Source of the DNA: JBEIFW01 sp044370695
Lineage (GTDB): Bacteria > Actinomycetota > Acidimicrobiia > Acidimicrobiales > Ilumatobacteraceae
Direction of reading: 5' to 3'
Assembly: GCA_044370695.1 (NCBI GenBank)
Contig: JBILVB010000007.1
Coordinates: 1-48,619 of the forward strand
Length of the DNA: 48,619 nucleotides
In this document: positions 33,554 to 41,568 of the stretch, piece by piece
How the letters are laid out: every line of letters begins with the position of its first letter
Numbering within the stretch: position 1 is the first letter of the stretch
The notes under the pieces: generated by a model
Seen by the model: the letters and a program-made list of their open reading frames with translations, nothing else
The model's database searches: none
What the model was told of the DNA's origin: nothing
Translations under genes and position numbers: made by a program

Positions 33554-34690
33554 TCAGCGGCTCCGGAGGTAGCGGTCGAGCAGCGGCAGGGCCAGGCAGA
33601 GGCGTTCACCGTCCGGGTAGAGCACCCCCCGCCGCACCAGCGCGCCGCACACGGGGGCCAGCACCGACCGCTCGGGCGTGAACCAGTCGGGATCGCCGAG
33701 GAGGTGCGCGACGGCCGGGAACGTGGCCTGCTCGCCGAGGTCGGCGACCCCGCGCACGATCCTGGTCTCGTCGGCGTCGAGCGTGTCGAGCACGGGGCCG
33801 AAGAACCGCGTCGAGAGCGCGTGCTCTGCGGCCACGACGGACCCGAGCACGTCCTCGACGGTGATCCGTGCCGGGGCGGTCGGAGCCGGCCACGCTGCGC
33901 CCGCCATGGCCTGCACGAACCAGGGAACGCCGGCGCATCGCCGCACGATCGCCCGCAGCGCGGCTTCGTCGATCACGACGCCGGCGGCCTCGCAGGGTCG
34001 GCGCACGGCATCGACCGCCGCGGCAGCATCCAGGCGCGGCAGGCCGACCTCGGAGCAGACCGTGCCACGGGGGATGGTGCCCGGTAGACCGCTGAGCACG
34101 ATCGTCGCCCGCGCCGGTTCCCGGCCGGCGCTCGCCACGGCGTCGAGCACGGCGCGGCGGTCGTCGGCCGGCGCGTGGTGGGCATCGTCGATCAGGACGA
34201 CCTGACCGCCGCGCAGGTCGTCCTCCCGGGCCGATCGACCGGCGGCCCGCAGCGCCGCAGCGAGGACCTCGGAGGGTCCGCCGGCGCCGAGATCGGCCGG
34301 CGGGGTGTCGAGCGGAAGGTCGGCGCCCGCTGCGATGGCCACCGCACGGGCCTCGGCCAACTGGGGTGCGGGCGATCGCCCGGCGCGCCGGGCGCGATGC
34401 AGGGCCGCCGCGGCCAGGCCGCGCGCCACCTCGACCATCAGCTCGCACCCGACGCCCAGCGGCACGACCACCGGGCTCCATCCGTGGCTGCGGACCTGAC
34501 GGGCGACCTCGTGGAGGAACACGGTCTTGCCCATGCCGTGGCGGGCCGTCACCAGCAGCGGAGGCATCACCACGCCGTCGGCGAGCGCCAGGAGGTGCCG
34601 GATCACCTCGGTCAGCTCCGCGTCCCTGCCGGTCAAGACCGCCGGCCGGACGCCGTCACCTGCCTCGAACGGGTTCGGGCCGGTCGACAT
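33554..34690 (-). CDS. AAA/STAND-like ATPase of unknown function
   Basis: A 378-residue P-loop ATPase. After the opening FVLTGRDAEL-type segment (VLTGRDAELTEVI, residues 18-30) come Walker A ARHGMGKT (49-56), Walker B VVLIDDAHH (164-172) and an Arg-rich region, then a helical lid with WFVQAMAG. A C-terminal winged-helix-like part ends in YLRSR. The pattern resembles the ORC1/Cdc6-like or AAA_16 ATPases common in actinobacteria, whose roles are largely unknown. TACAGT 7 nt before ATG 34690 points to a leaderless transcript. It is followed by the SnoaL-like gene after 41 bases. Confidence 0.8.
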   Translation of the reverse strand: MSTGPNPFEAGDGVRPAVLTGRDAELTEVIRHLLALADGVVMPPLLVTARHGMGKTVFLHEVARQVRSHGWSPVVVPLGVGCELMVEVARGLAAAALHRARRAGRSPAPQLAEARAVAIAAGADLPLDTPPADLGAGGPSEVLAAALRAAGRSAREDDLRGGQVVLIDDAHHAPADDRRAVLDAVASAGREPARATIVLSGLPGTIPRGTVCSEVGLPRLDAAAAVDAVRRPCEAAGVVIDEAALRAIVRRCAGVPWFVQAMAGAAWPAPTAPARITVEDVLGSVVAAEHALSTRFFGPVLDTLDADETRIVRGVADLGEQATFPAVAHLLGDPDWFTPERSVLAPVCGALVRRGVLYPDGERLCLALPLLDRYLRSR

Positions 34691-34697
34691 GGTCGCA

Positions 34698-34703
34698 ACT
34701 GTA
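34698..34703 (-). promoter_or_regulatory. -10 box of a leaderless promoter (AAA ATPase)
   Basis: On the minus strand TACAGT lies exactly 7 nt before the ATG of the ATPase gene at 34690. Confidence 0.45.
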
Positions 34704-34760
34704 CGGTCGCAGCCCCGTGCGGACTGCGGACGCCGACCGCTCGGATGGCACGATCCGCCG

Positions 34761-35600
34761 ATGGATTCCGACCCGCTGTCGACCTTCGCCCCCGGACTGT
34801 TCGCCGGCCAGGTGGTGCTCGTCACCGGTGGCGGGCGGGGAATCGGACGTCGCACGGCGCTGGCGTTCGCCCGGCTCGGTGCCGATGTCGTGATCGCCGC
34901 CCGCGACGCCGCTCGTCTGGACCGGACCCGCGCCGAGATCGAGGCGATCGGGGCCTCCTGCCTGGCGGTGCCGATGTCGATACGCGACCTCGATCAGGTC
35001 GACGCGTTGCGCGACCGCGTCGTCGGCGCCTTCGGGCGCGTCGACCACCTCGTCAACAACGCCGGTGGTCAGTTCCCGGCCCGACCCTCGGAGATCACCG
35101 ACAAGGGATGGCGCTCGGTGGTGGACCTGAACCTGAACGGCACCTGGAACATGTGCAGCCGGATCGTGCCGGTGATGCGCAGGACCGGTGGGCGTTCCGT
35201 CGTGAACATCGTGCACAACCAGGTGATGGATCGGGGTGCGGTCTTGTTCGCCCACTCCGGCGCCGCTCGCAGCGGAGTCGTGTCGCTGACCCGGACGATG
35301 GCATTGCACCTGGCCCGCGACGGGATCACGGTCAACGCCCTCGCGCCGGGGCCGGTCGACACCGAGGGGTTCCGGGAGGACGAGGTGGCGAACATCGCCG
35401 AGGACACGGCGGCCTACACCGCGCAGGTCGTGCGGGACACCCCGATCGGCCGCCTCCAGCATCCCGACGAGGTCGCGGCACACATCCTGTTCCTCTGTTC
35501 GCCCTCGGCGCGCAGCATCACCGGGCAGCTCCTGATCGCCGACGGCGGGCACGCGATGGGGAACCAGTCGGCCGTCTTCGGGCCCGACGTGGAGTGGTGA
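34761..35600 (+). CDS. SDR family protein, enoyl-CoA-reductase-like, without the canonical Tyr/Lys
   Basis: A 279-residue Rossmann-fold SDR with TGGGRGIGRR (dinucleotide loop), NNAGGQFPA and a C-terminal IADGGHAMG. At the place where classical SDRs have YxxxK this protein reads SGAAR, within AHSGAARSGVVSLTR. That is the form found in peroxisomal trans-2-enoyl-CoA reductase and 2,4-dienoyl-CoA reductase relatives, which also keep NNAGGQF. It is therefore more likely an enoyl/dienoyl-CoA reductase than an alcohol dehydrogenase (inference from motif). It is divergent from the AAA ATPase gene with 70 bases between the starts. Confidence 0.85.
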   Translation: MDSDPLSTFAPGLFAGQVVLVTGGGRGIGRRTALAFARLGADVVIAARDAARLDRTRAEIEAIGASCLAVPMSIRDLDQVDALRDRVVGAFGRVDHLVNNAGGQFPARPSEITDKGWRSVVDLNLNGTWNMCSRIVPVMRRTGGRSVVNIVHNQVMDRGAVLFAHSGAARSGVVSLTRTMALHLARDGITVNALAPGPVDTEGFREDEVANIAEDTAAYTAQVVRDTPIGRLQHPDEVAAHILFLCSPSARSITGQLLIADGGHAMGNQSAVFGPDVEW

Positions 35601-35668
35601 GGGCTTCGAGAGCCTGTTAGAACGTCGAGGCGCGGTGCCCGGGGGGCCCGCGTCGACAAGGGGGAACC

Positions 35669-37231
35669 ATGAGGAGATCCGTACGGCTCCACGGCGCCGT
35701 TGCGCTGGTCGCCGCCCTCGGCCTCGTCGCTGCAGCCTGCGGTGACGACTCGTCGAGCGGCGGAGCGTCCACGACCGCAGCGGCGTCCACGACTGCGGCT
35801 GCATCGACGACTGCGGCCGCGTCCACCACCACGGCCGCCGGTGGGTCGACGACGACCGCGGCCGGTGGCGGATCGGGGAGCACCTGGTGTGCCGACCCGA
35901 TCGACACCTCGATCGACAAGGTCAACGGCACCAACGCCGGTGCCGTGAAGTGGGTCTTGCAGTGCGCGGAGAAGAAGCCGTTGAAGGCGGCCGGCGACCC
36001 GATCGTGCTGGCGGCCATCACGCCCGAAGGCGATCCGGCCGGCACCTTCCCCGAGTGGCAGAGCGCGTCGAAGGCCGCCGTCGAGTTCCTGAACCAGGAG
36101 CTCGGCGGTATCGGTGCCGACTACAAGACCGGCAAGCCCGGGCGCCCGCTCAAGATCGAGTTCTGCGCCACGGCGATCAACCCGGCCGACGTGACGAAGT
36201 GCGCGAACGAGCTTGCTGCCAAGAAGCCGTTCGCGGTGCTCCGCAACATCAACTTCTTCGGCAACGACATCCCGATCTTCCAGGCCGCCAACATCCCCGT
36301 GGTGTCGGCGAGCCTCGTGACCGTTCCGGACTTCACCACGCCGGGCACGATCGGCATCGCCACCGGCGCCGGCTGCGTGGGCCAGCACACCGCCCTCGTC
36401 GACGCGATCACCAAGGACCTCGGCAAGAAGCGGATCGCCGTGCCGTGGGCCGACACGCCCCCTGGCGTCGTCTGCTATCACGACCTCGAGAAGAAGCCGC
36501 TGCGCATCCTCGCCGGCAAGGCTGACGGCGACCCGGCGGTGAAGGGCAAGATCGCCGGCCTCGAGGACATCGGCGTGCCGATCAAGCCCGCCACCCCGGA
36601 CATCACCGCCCAGGTGCAGCAGGTCCTCGACTTCAAGCCGGACGGCATCATCTTCTCGGCCCAGAGCGCCGACTGCTGGAACTTCGTCAACACCCTCGGC
36701 AAGCTCGGGTGGACGCCGGCGAAGATCCCGATGGTGATGTCCGGTGCCTGCATCGACGACCAGAAGGCGCTCGATGCCGGTGACCTCGCCAAGGGCATCT
36801 ACTTCCTCGGCTCGAGCCCGGCCCGCGCCGACCAGACGGACCCGTTCCTCCAGTACCAGGGCAAGGTGCTCGCCGACAAGATCGGCAAGTACGGCAAGAA
36901 GGAGGACGCCACCAAGGGCTTCGGCATCAACGGGTTCAACTCCACGCTGACCACGGCGCTGCTGCTGAGCCGTTCGGCCGAGAAGGCGGGCGGCCTCGAC
37001 AAGCTCACGCAGAAGGGCTTCGTCGATTACTCGCTGGCCACGACCTTCGAGCACGCCTTCGGAGGCACGCCGCTGAACTGTGCCGGGGCCCCGGCTCCCT
37101 ACAGCGCCGCGTGCTCGCCGTTCACCAACCTCACGCAGTGGGACGGCGCGAAGTACATCACCAAGCGCGCCAACGTGAACGGCGTCTACCTGGTGAAGGG
37201 CACGAAGATCGACACCGGTTCGGGCAGCTGA
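35669..37231 (+). CDS. ABC transporter substrate-binding lipoprotein, branched-chain amino-acid type (copy 1)
   Basis: Exported solute-binding protein of 520 residues. A signal peptide with lipobox VAAAC puts the lipidated Cys near residue 24. A Ser/Thr/Ala/Gly linker (about 30-70) contains four 18-nt codon-level repeats, and a type-1 periplasmic-binding fold of the LivK/Peripla_BP_6 kind follows. The mature part has ten Cys residues, all matched in the two paralogues downstream. This copy differs most from the other two, for example NFFGNDIPIFQAA against NHFPIYQ. ATG 35669 has a GGGGGA site. It lies upstream of copy 2 and is separated from it by a UUCG hairpin. Confidence 0.92.
   Translation: MRRSVRLHGAVALVAALGLVAAACGDDSSSGGASTTAAASTTAAASTTAAASTTTAAGGSTTTAAGGGSGSTWCADPIDTSIDKVNGTNAGAVKWVLQCAEKKPLKAAGDPIVLAAITPEGDPAGTFPEWQSASKAAVEFLNQELGGIGADYKTGKPGRPLKIEFCATAINPADVTKCANELAAKKPFAVLRNINFFGNDIPIFQAANIPVVSASLVTVPDFTTPGTIGIATGAGCVGQHTALVDAITKDLGKKRIAVPWADTPPGVVCYHDLEKKPLRILAGKADGDPAVKGKIAGLEDIGVPIKPATPDITAQVQQVLDFKPDGIIFSAQSADCWNFVNTLGKLGWTPAKIPMVMSGACIDDQKALDAGDLAKGIYFLGSSPARADQTDPFLQYQGKVLADKIGKYGKKEDATKGFGINGFNSTLTTALLLSRSAEKAGGLDKLTQKGFVDYSLATTFEHAFGGTPLNCAGAPAPYSAACSPFTNLTQWDGAKYITKRANVNGVYLVKGTKIDTGSGS
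35765..35836 (+). repeat. Four 18-nt tandem repeats in the lipoprotein linker
   Basis: Units at 35765, 35783, 35801 and 35819 encode Ala-Ser-Thr-Thr-Ala-Ala, with synonymous differences between units and one amino-acid change in the last unit. They extend the flexible linker after the lipidated Cys. Confidence 0.7.
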
Positions 37232-37266
37232 ACCCGAACCCACCGGTCGGTCCACGATGACCTCGA

Positions 37267-37292
37267 GGGGCCACGCCTTCGGGCGTGGCCCC
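37267..37292 (+). terminator. UUCG-loop terminator after binding protein copy 1
   Basis: GGGGCCACGCC-TTCG-GGCGTGGCCCC, a perfect 11-bp stem with a UUCG loop, followed by TTG. It lies 36 nt past the stop codon. Confidence 0.75.
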
Positions 37293-37364
37293 TTGCGCAC
37301 CCGTGGGATGATGGTCACGCCTGGTGCTGCGGGGGCAGCACGGGTCAAACCATTGGGGGACCAC

Positions 37365-38906
37365 ATGGACAGCAAACGGTTCATCCGTGCCGTCGCAGCC
37401 TTGGCCGCGCTCGGCATGGCTGCTGCGGCCTGCGGCGACGATTCGTCGGGCTCGACGGCGTCGACGACCGCAGCCGCCACGACGAAGGCCACGACGGCGG
37501 GAGCGACCACGGCGGCGGGGGCCACCACGACGGCCGGAGCAGGAGGCGGCTTCTGCCCCAACAAGCGCGACGACTCGATCGACGCAACCGAGGGCAAGGG
37601 TGCGGGATGGCTGGCGTGGGTCATCGAATGCGCCAAGGCCAAACCGCTCAAGGCCACGGGGGATCCCGTGGTCATCGGGTTCCAGAATCCCGAAGGCGAC
37701 CCGGCGGGGACGTTCCCGGAGTACCAGAAGACCGCCAAGGCCGCGGTCGAGTGGATCAACAACGAGCTCGGCGGTGTCGGCGCGGACTGGACCACCGGTA
37801 AGCCCGGCCGGCCGATCAAGCTCGAGGTCTGCGTGATGGCGATCAACCCGGCCGACTCGACCAAGTGCGCCAACGAGATCGCGTCGAAGAAGCCGTTCGC
37901 GGTGTTCTCCAGCCTGAACTTCTTCGGGAACCACTTCCCGATCTACCAGGCCGCGAAGATCCCCGTGTTCGTCGGCACCCCGATCACGGTCGCCGACTTC
38001 ACCGGCCAGGGCGTGTTCGCGATCGGCGACGGCGGCGGATGTGTCGGCATCCACACGGCGATGGTCGAGTGGGCGGCGTTGGGCCTGAAGAAGAAGCGCG
38101 TCGCCGTGCCCTGGGCCGACACGCCCCCGGGCGTGGTCTGCTACCACGACCTGGAGAAGAAGCCCCTCAACGTGTTGGCGGGGAAGACCAAGGCCGATGC
38201 GGCCGAGTTCAACTCGGTGCCCGGCCTCGAGCAGGTCGGGGTGGCGATCAAGCCCGGTGTGCCCGACGTGACGCCGCAGGCGCAGCAAGTGCTCGACTTC
38301 AAGCCCGAGGTGATCATCTACTCGGCGCAGGGCGCTGACTGCTGGACGTTCGTGAACGCGCTCGGCAAGCTCGGGTGGACGCCTGAGAAGATCCCGTTGG
38401 TGCTCAGCGGTGCCTGTTTCGACCTCCAGAAGCAGAAGGAAGCGGGCTCGCTGGCCAAGGGCGTCTACTTCATCGGCACGCGTGCCTTCGGTGCCGATCC
38501 CAGCCAGATCGCGGGCTTGACCGGCTTGCAGAAGACCGTGTCGCAGTTCTACGTCGACAAGACCGCGCAGTACGGCGCCAAGGAGGATTCGACCAAGGGA
38601 TTCGGCACGGCCGGGTTCAAGGGGCTCATGCTCATGTACCACCTGCTCAACGACCATGCGTCGGCGCAAGGCGGGGCGGACAAGCTCGACGGTGCCAAGT
38701 TCACCGAACTGGTGAAGACGACGGACGCGCACTACACGTACGGAGGGTCGCCGCTGTCGTGCAGCAAGGCGCCGGCGCCCTACGTCGCGGTCTGCAACGC
38801 GAGCGCCAACGTCCTGCAGTGGGACGGGGCTGCGGCCAAGGAGATCCAGCAGTTGCCGAACCCGGTCCGGCTGGTGAAGGGCACGCAGATCGACACCGGC
38901 GGCTGA
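37365..38906 (+). CDS. ABC transporter substrate-binding lipoprotein, branched-chain amino-acid type (copy 2)
   Basis: Exported binding lipoprotein of 513 residues and a close paralogue of copy 3. A signal peptide with lipobox AAAAC precedes a Thr/Ala-rich linker (about 30-60), then the LivK-like fold. Shared blocks with the other copies include PEGDPAGTFPEYQK, KPGRPIKLEVC, TKCANEI, TPPGVVCYHDLEKKPL, QQVLDFKPE and KLGWTPEKIP. Ten Cys residues in the mature part line up with those of the paralogues. ATG 37365 has GGGGGA 4 nt upstream. The gene is followed by a long hairpin and then by a convergent SDR gene. Confidence 0.93.
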   Translation: MDSKRFIRAVAALAALGMAAAACGDDSSGSTASTTAAATTKATTAGATTAAGATTTAGAGGGFCPNKRDDSIDATEGKGAGWLAWVIECAKAKPLKATGDPVVIGFQNPEGDPAGTFPEYQKTAKAAVEWINNELGGVGADWTTGKPGRPIKLEVCVMAINPADSTKCANEIASKKPFAVFSSLNFFGNHFPIYQAAKIPVFVGTPITVADFTGQGVFAIGDGGGCVGIHTAMVEWAALGLKKKRVAVPWADTPPGVVCYHDLEKKPLNVLAGKTKADAAEFNSVPGLEQVGVAIKPGVPDVTPQAQQVLDFKPEVIIYSAQGADCWTFVNALGKLGWTPEKIPLVLSGACFDLQKQKEAGSLAKGVYFIGTRAFGADPSQIAGLTGLQKTVSQFYVDKTAQYGAKEDSTKGFGTAGFKGLMLMYHLLNDHASAQGGADKLDGAKFTELVKTTDAHYTYGGSPLSCSKAPAPYVAVCNASANVLQWDGAAAKEIQQLPNPVRLVKGTQIDTGG

Positions 38907-38916
38907 GGCCGAGCGT

Positions 38917-38959
38917 CGAGGTCCCGTGCGGGAGGTCGAACCGCTCGCACGGGACCTCG
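38917..38959 (+). terminator. Hairpin after binding protein copy 2
   Basis: A perfect 14-bp stem (CGAGGTCCCGTGCG at 38917-38930 and its complement at 38946-38959) encloses a 15-nt loop, 10 nt past the stop. There is no T-tract. Confidence 0.6.
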
Positions 38960-38972
38960 GTCCGGTCCGGGA

Positions 38973-38992
38973 CGAAGTCGCCGCAGACTTCG
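38973..38992 (-). terminator. Hairpin after the convergent SDR
   Basis: CGAAGTC-GCCGCA-GACTTCG, a perfect 7-bp stem just past the stop of the SDR gene that ends at 38998 (minus strand). Confidence 0.4.
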
Positions 38993-38997
38993 CTCGT

Positions 38998-39819
38998 TCA
39001 CATCACGCTCCACCCGCCGTCGACGGCGAGGACCTGGCCGGTGACGTAGCTCGACGCTTCGGACACCAGGAACAACACGGCGCGGGCGATGTCCTCGGGC
39101 GCGCCAGGTCGGGCGAGTGCGCCGAGCCGGGCCCGGATCGCCGGTCCGCTCAACCCGGTGGCGACGCTCGGCGTTCCTTGTACCGCCGGCAGTTCACCCC
39201 GAGCGATCCGAGCCAGCGTCTCCACCTGTACGTAGCCCGGTGCGACGGCGTTGACCCGGATGCCGTGCGGGGCGACGTCGACGGCAAGCGAGCGGGTGAA
39301 CTGGATCGCGCCGGCTTTCGCAGCGTCGTAGTTGACCCCGATGCACGGGATGATCCCGTCGACCGAAGCGATGTTCACGATGCGCCCGGAGTGACCGGCG
39401 TCGATCCATCGGCGCACCACGGCTCGACTGCAGTGGTACAGGCTGTCGAGGTTGACCCGTACGAGCTTGTGCCACATCGCCGGCTCGAGGTCGTAGATCG
39501 GCCCGGCGGTGAGGTACGAGCCGGCGTTGTTGACCAGCACGTCGAGCGAGCCGTGGCGTTCGACGACCCGTCCGATCGCTGCGGCGACCGCCTCGTGGTC
39601 CGTCACGTCGACGACGAGTGCCTCGGCCCGTCCCCCGGCCTCGCCGAGGGCGGCCGCCGCGCGCTCGGCGCCGGCGGCGTCGACGTCCGCCACGACGACG
39701 AAGGCGCCGGCGGCGGCGAGCAACGACGCGATCCCCTCGCCGATCCCGGTTGCGGCTCCGGTCACCACGGCCACCTCGCCGTCGAGCGACAACAACGATC
39801 CGACTCGCTGGCTGTCCAT
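38998..39819 (-). CDS. SDR family oxidoreductase
   Basis: Classical short-chain dehydrogenase of 273 residues. It has TGAATGIGEG (dinucleotide loop), a VADVD end of strand 2 favouring NAD(H), NNAGSYLTAG, catalytic Ser in IASVDG, Tyr and Lys in YDAAKAG, and C-terminal AVDGGWS. It is encoded on the opposite strand between the second and third binding-protein genes and has its own hairpin, so it is a separate unit. It looks inserted into, rather than part of, the transporter locus. Substrate unknown. Confidence 0.92.
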   Translation of the reverse strand: MDSQRVGSLLSLDGEVAVVTGAATGIGEGIASLLAAAGAFVVVADVDAAGAERAAAALGEAGGRAEALVVDVTDHEAVAAAIGRVVERHGSLDVLVNNAGSYLTAGPIYDLEPAMWHKLVRVNLDSLYHCSRAVVRRWIDAGHSGRIVNIASVDGIIPCIGVNYDAAKAGAIQFTRSLAVDVAPHGIRVNAVAPGYVQVETLARIARGELPAVQGTPSVATGLSGPAIRARLGALARPGAPEDIARAVLFLVSEASSYVTGQVLAVDGGWSVM

Positions 39820-40003
39820 CGGTCCCCCTCGGGCCTGAACGATGCCTCTTGTCTACCGGACGCACCGGTCGGCCACCGGACCGCCGGAAATGCCGAGCAC
39901 AGTCTGACGTTTCGTCAACGACCTGTGGTTAGCTCGACAGGCCTCGTCGGCGGTCAGGGCCGCCGAGCGGGGTCACGCATCCACAAGGGGGAGAACCATC
40001 CAC

Positions 40004-41551
40004 GTGCGTACGAAATCAGGAGCGTTGAGGCTCGCAGCAGTGGTGGCGGTCGCCGGACTCGCCGTCGCTGCGTGCGGCGACGACAGCAGCGGCGGCGCTG
40101 CGACCACGGCCGGCGCCACGACCACGGCCGGCGCCACGACCACGGCCGGCGCCACGACCACGGCCGGCGGGACGGCCACGACGGCAGGCGGCGGAAGCGG
40201 GTCGAGCTGGTGCGCCGACCCGATCGACACGTCGCTGGACGCGAAGAACGGAACCGGGGCGGGCTGGCAGAAGTGGGTCGTGGAGTGCGCGGCCAAGAAG
40301 CCGCTCGTCGCCACCGGCGACGCCGTCACGATCGGCCTGCAGAACCCCGAGGGCGACCCGGCGGGCACGTTCCCCGAGTACACGAAGGCCGCCCAGGCCG
40401 CGGTCGAGTTCATCAACAAGGAACTCGGTGGCTTCGGCGCCGATTACAAGGCGGGCAAGCCCGGTCGCCCGGTGAAGCTCGAAGTGTGCAAGATGGCGAT
40501 CAACCCGGCGGACTCGACCAAGTGCGCCAACGAGCTCGCCGCGAAGAAGCCCTTCGCCGTGTACTCGACGCTGAACTTCTTCGGCAACCACTTCCCGATC
40601 TACCAGCAGGCCAAGATCCCGGTCCTCGTCGGCACCCCGATCACCGTCGCCGACTTCACCGGCGAGGGCGTCTTCGCGATCGGCGGCGGCGGCGGCTGCC
40701 TCGGCGTCCACACCGGGCTGATCGAACTCGCCACCAACAACCTGAAGGCCAAGCGCGTGGCGGTGCCGTGGTCGGACACGCCTCCCGGGGTGTTCTGCTA
40801 CCACGACCTCGAGAAGAAGCCGCTCCGCATCCTTGCCGGCAAGGTCGACGGCGACGCCGCGGTGAAGGGCAAGATCCCGGGTCTCGAGGACATCGGCGTG
40901 CCGATCAAGCCGGCGACGCCGGACGTCACCCCGCAGGTGCAGCAGGTCCTGGACTTCAAGCCGGACGTGATCGTGTACTCGGCCCAGGGCGCAGACTGCT
41001 GGACCTTCGTGAACACGGCCACCAAGCTCGGCTGGACCCCGGCGAAGACCCCGCTGGTCCTGTCGGGAGCGTGCATCGACCTGAACAAGATCAAGGAAGC
41101 CGGTGACTCGGCGAAGGGCATCTACTTCGTCGGCGCCACGCCGATCACGACGCCGCAGGACCTGCCCGCCGGGCTCCTCAAGGACCAGGCCACGGTCTAC
41201 GTCGACAAGATGAAGAAGTACGGCGCGGCCGAGGAGTTCACCAAGGGCTTCGCGACGCAGGGCTTCCTCGGCATGATGCTGATGCACGCCGTGGCGAACG
41301 ACCTGGCCAACGGCGACCCGGCGAAGCTCACCGGCGAGGCGTTCCTCACTGCGATGAAGGCCACCAAGAACCGGCATGCCTTCGCCGGCACGCCGATCAG
41401 CTGTGCCGACACGGACAGCACCTACAAGGCCGTGTGCAACTCGACCGTCACGGCGACCCAGTGGGACGGCTCGAAGTACAACGTGATCCGTGAGGGCTTC
41501 TCCGGCGTCTACCTGGTGAAGAACTCGAAGATCGACACCGGGCAGGGCTGA
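40004..41551 (+). CDS. ABC transporter substrate-binding lipoprotein, branched-chain amino-acid type (copy 3)
   Basis: Exported binding lipoprotein of 515 residues. A signal peptide with lipobox AVAAC is followed by a Thr/Ala/Gly linker encoded by nearly perfect 18-nt tandem repeats, then the LivK-like fold. It shares long blocks with copy 2 (PEGDPAGTFPEY, NFFGNHFPIYQ, GTPITVADFTG) and the same ten Cys positions. GTG 40004 is used; GGGGGAG lies 11 nt upstream, and the Arg-Thr-Lys start suits a signal peptide. It is the copy nearest to the permease and ATPase genes, and a 15-bp hairpin separates it from them. The ligand could be an amino acid, amide or another small acid. Confidence 0.93.
   Translation: MRTKSGALRLAAVVAVAGLAVAACGDDSSGGAATTAGATTTAGATTTAGATTTAGGTATTAGGGSGSSWCADPIDTSLDAKNGTGAGWQKWVVECAAKKPLVATGDAVTIGLQNPEGDPAGTFPEYTKAAQAAVEFINKELGGFGADYKAGKPGRPVKLEVCKMAINPADSTKCANELAAKKPFAVYSTLNFFGNHFPIYQQAKIPVLVGTPITVADFTGEGVFAIGGGGGCLGVHTGLIELATNNLKAKRVAVPWSDTPPGVFCYHDLEKKPLRILAGKVDGDAAVKGKIPGLEDIGVPIKPATPDVTPQVQQVLDFKPDVIVYSAQGADCWTFVNTATKLGWTPAKTPLVLSGACIDLNKIKEAGDSAKGIYFVGATPITTPQDLPAGLLKDQATVYVDKMKKYGAAEEFTKGFATQGFLGMMLMHAVANDLANGDPAKLTGEAFLTAMKATKNRHAFAGTPISCADTDSTYKAVCNSTVTATQWDGSKYNVIREGFSGVYLVKNSKIDTGQG
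40103..40171 (+). repeat. 18-nt tandem repeat, about 3.8 copies
   Basis: The unit ACCACGGCCGGCGCCACG is repeated exactly at 40103, 40121 and 40139 and partly at 40157. It encodes Thr-Thr-Ala-Gly-Ala-Thr in the linker of binding protein copy 3. Identical units suggest recent slippage or expansion. Confidence 0.85.
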
Positions 41552-41568
41552 ACCGGCAGGTCGTGAAC

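Noticed and set aside
35414..37873. An 819-codon minus-strand open frame opposite the first binding proteins
   Set aside because: Low-complexity antisense frame with no motif or ribosome-binding site, opposite well-supported lipoprotein genes.
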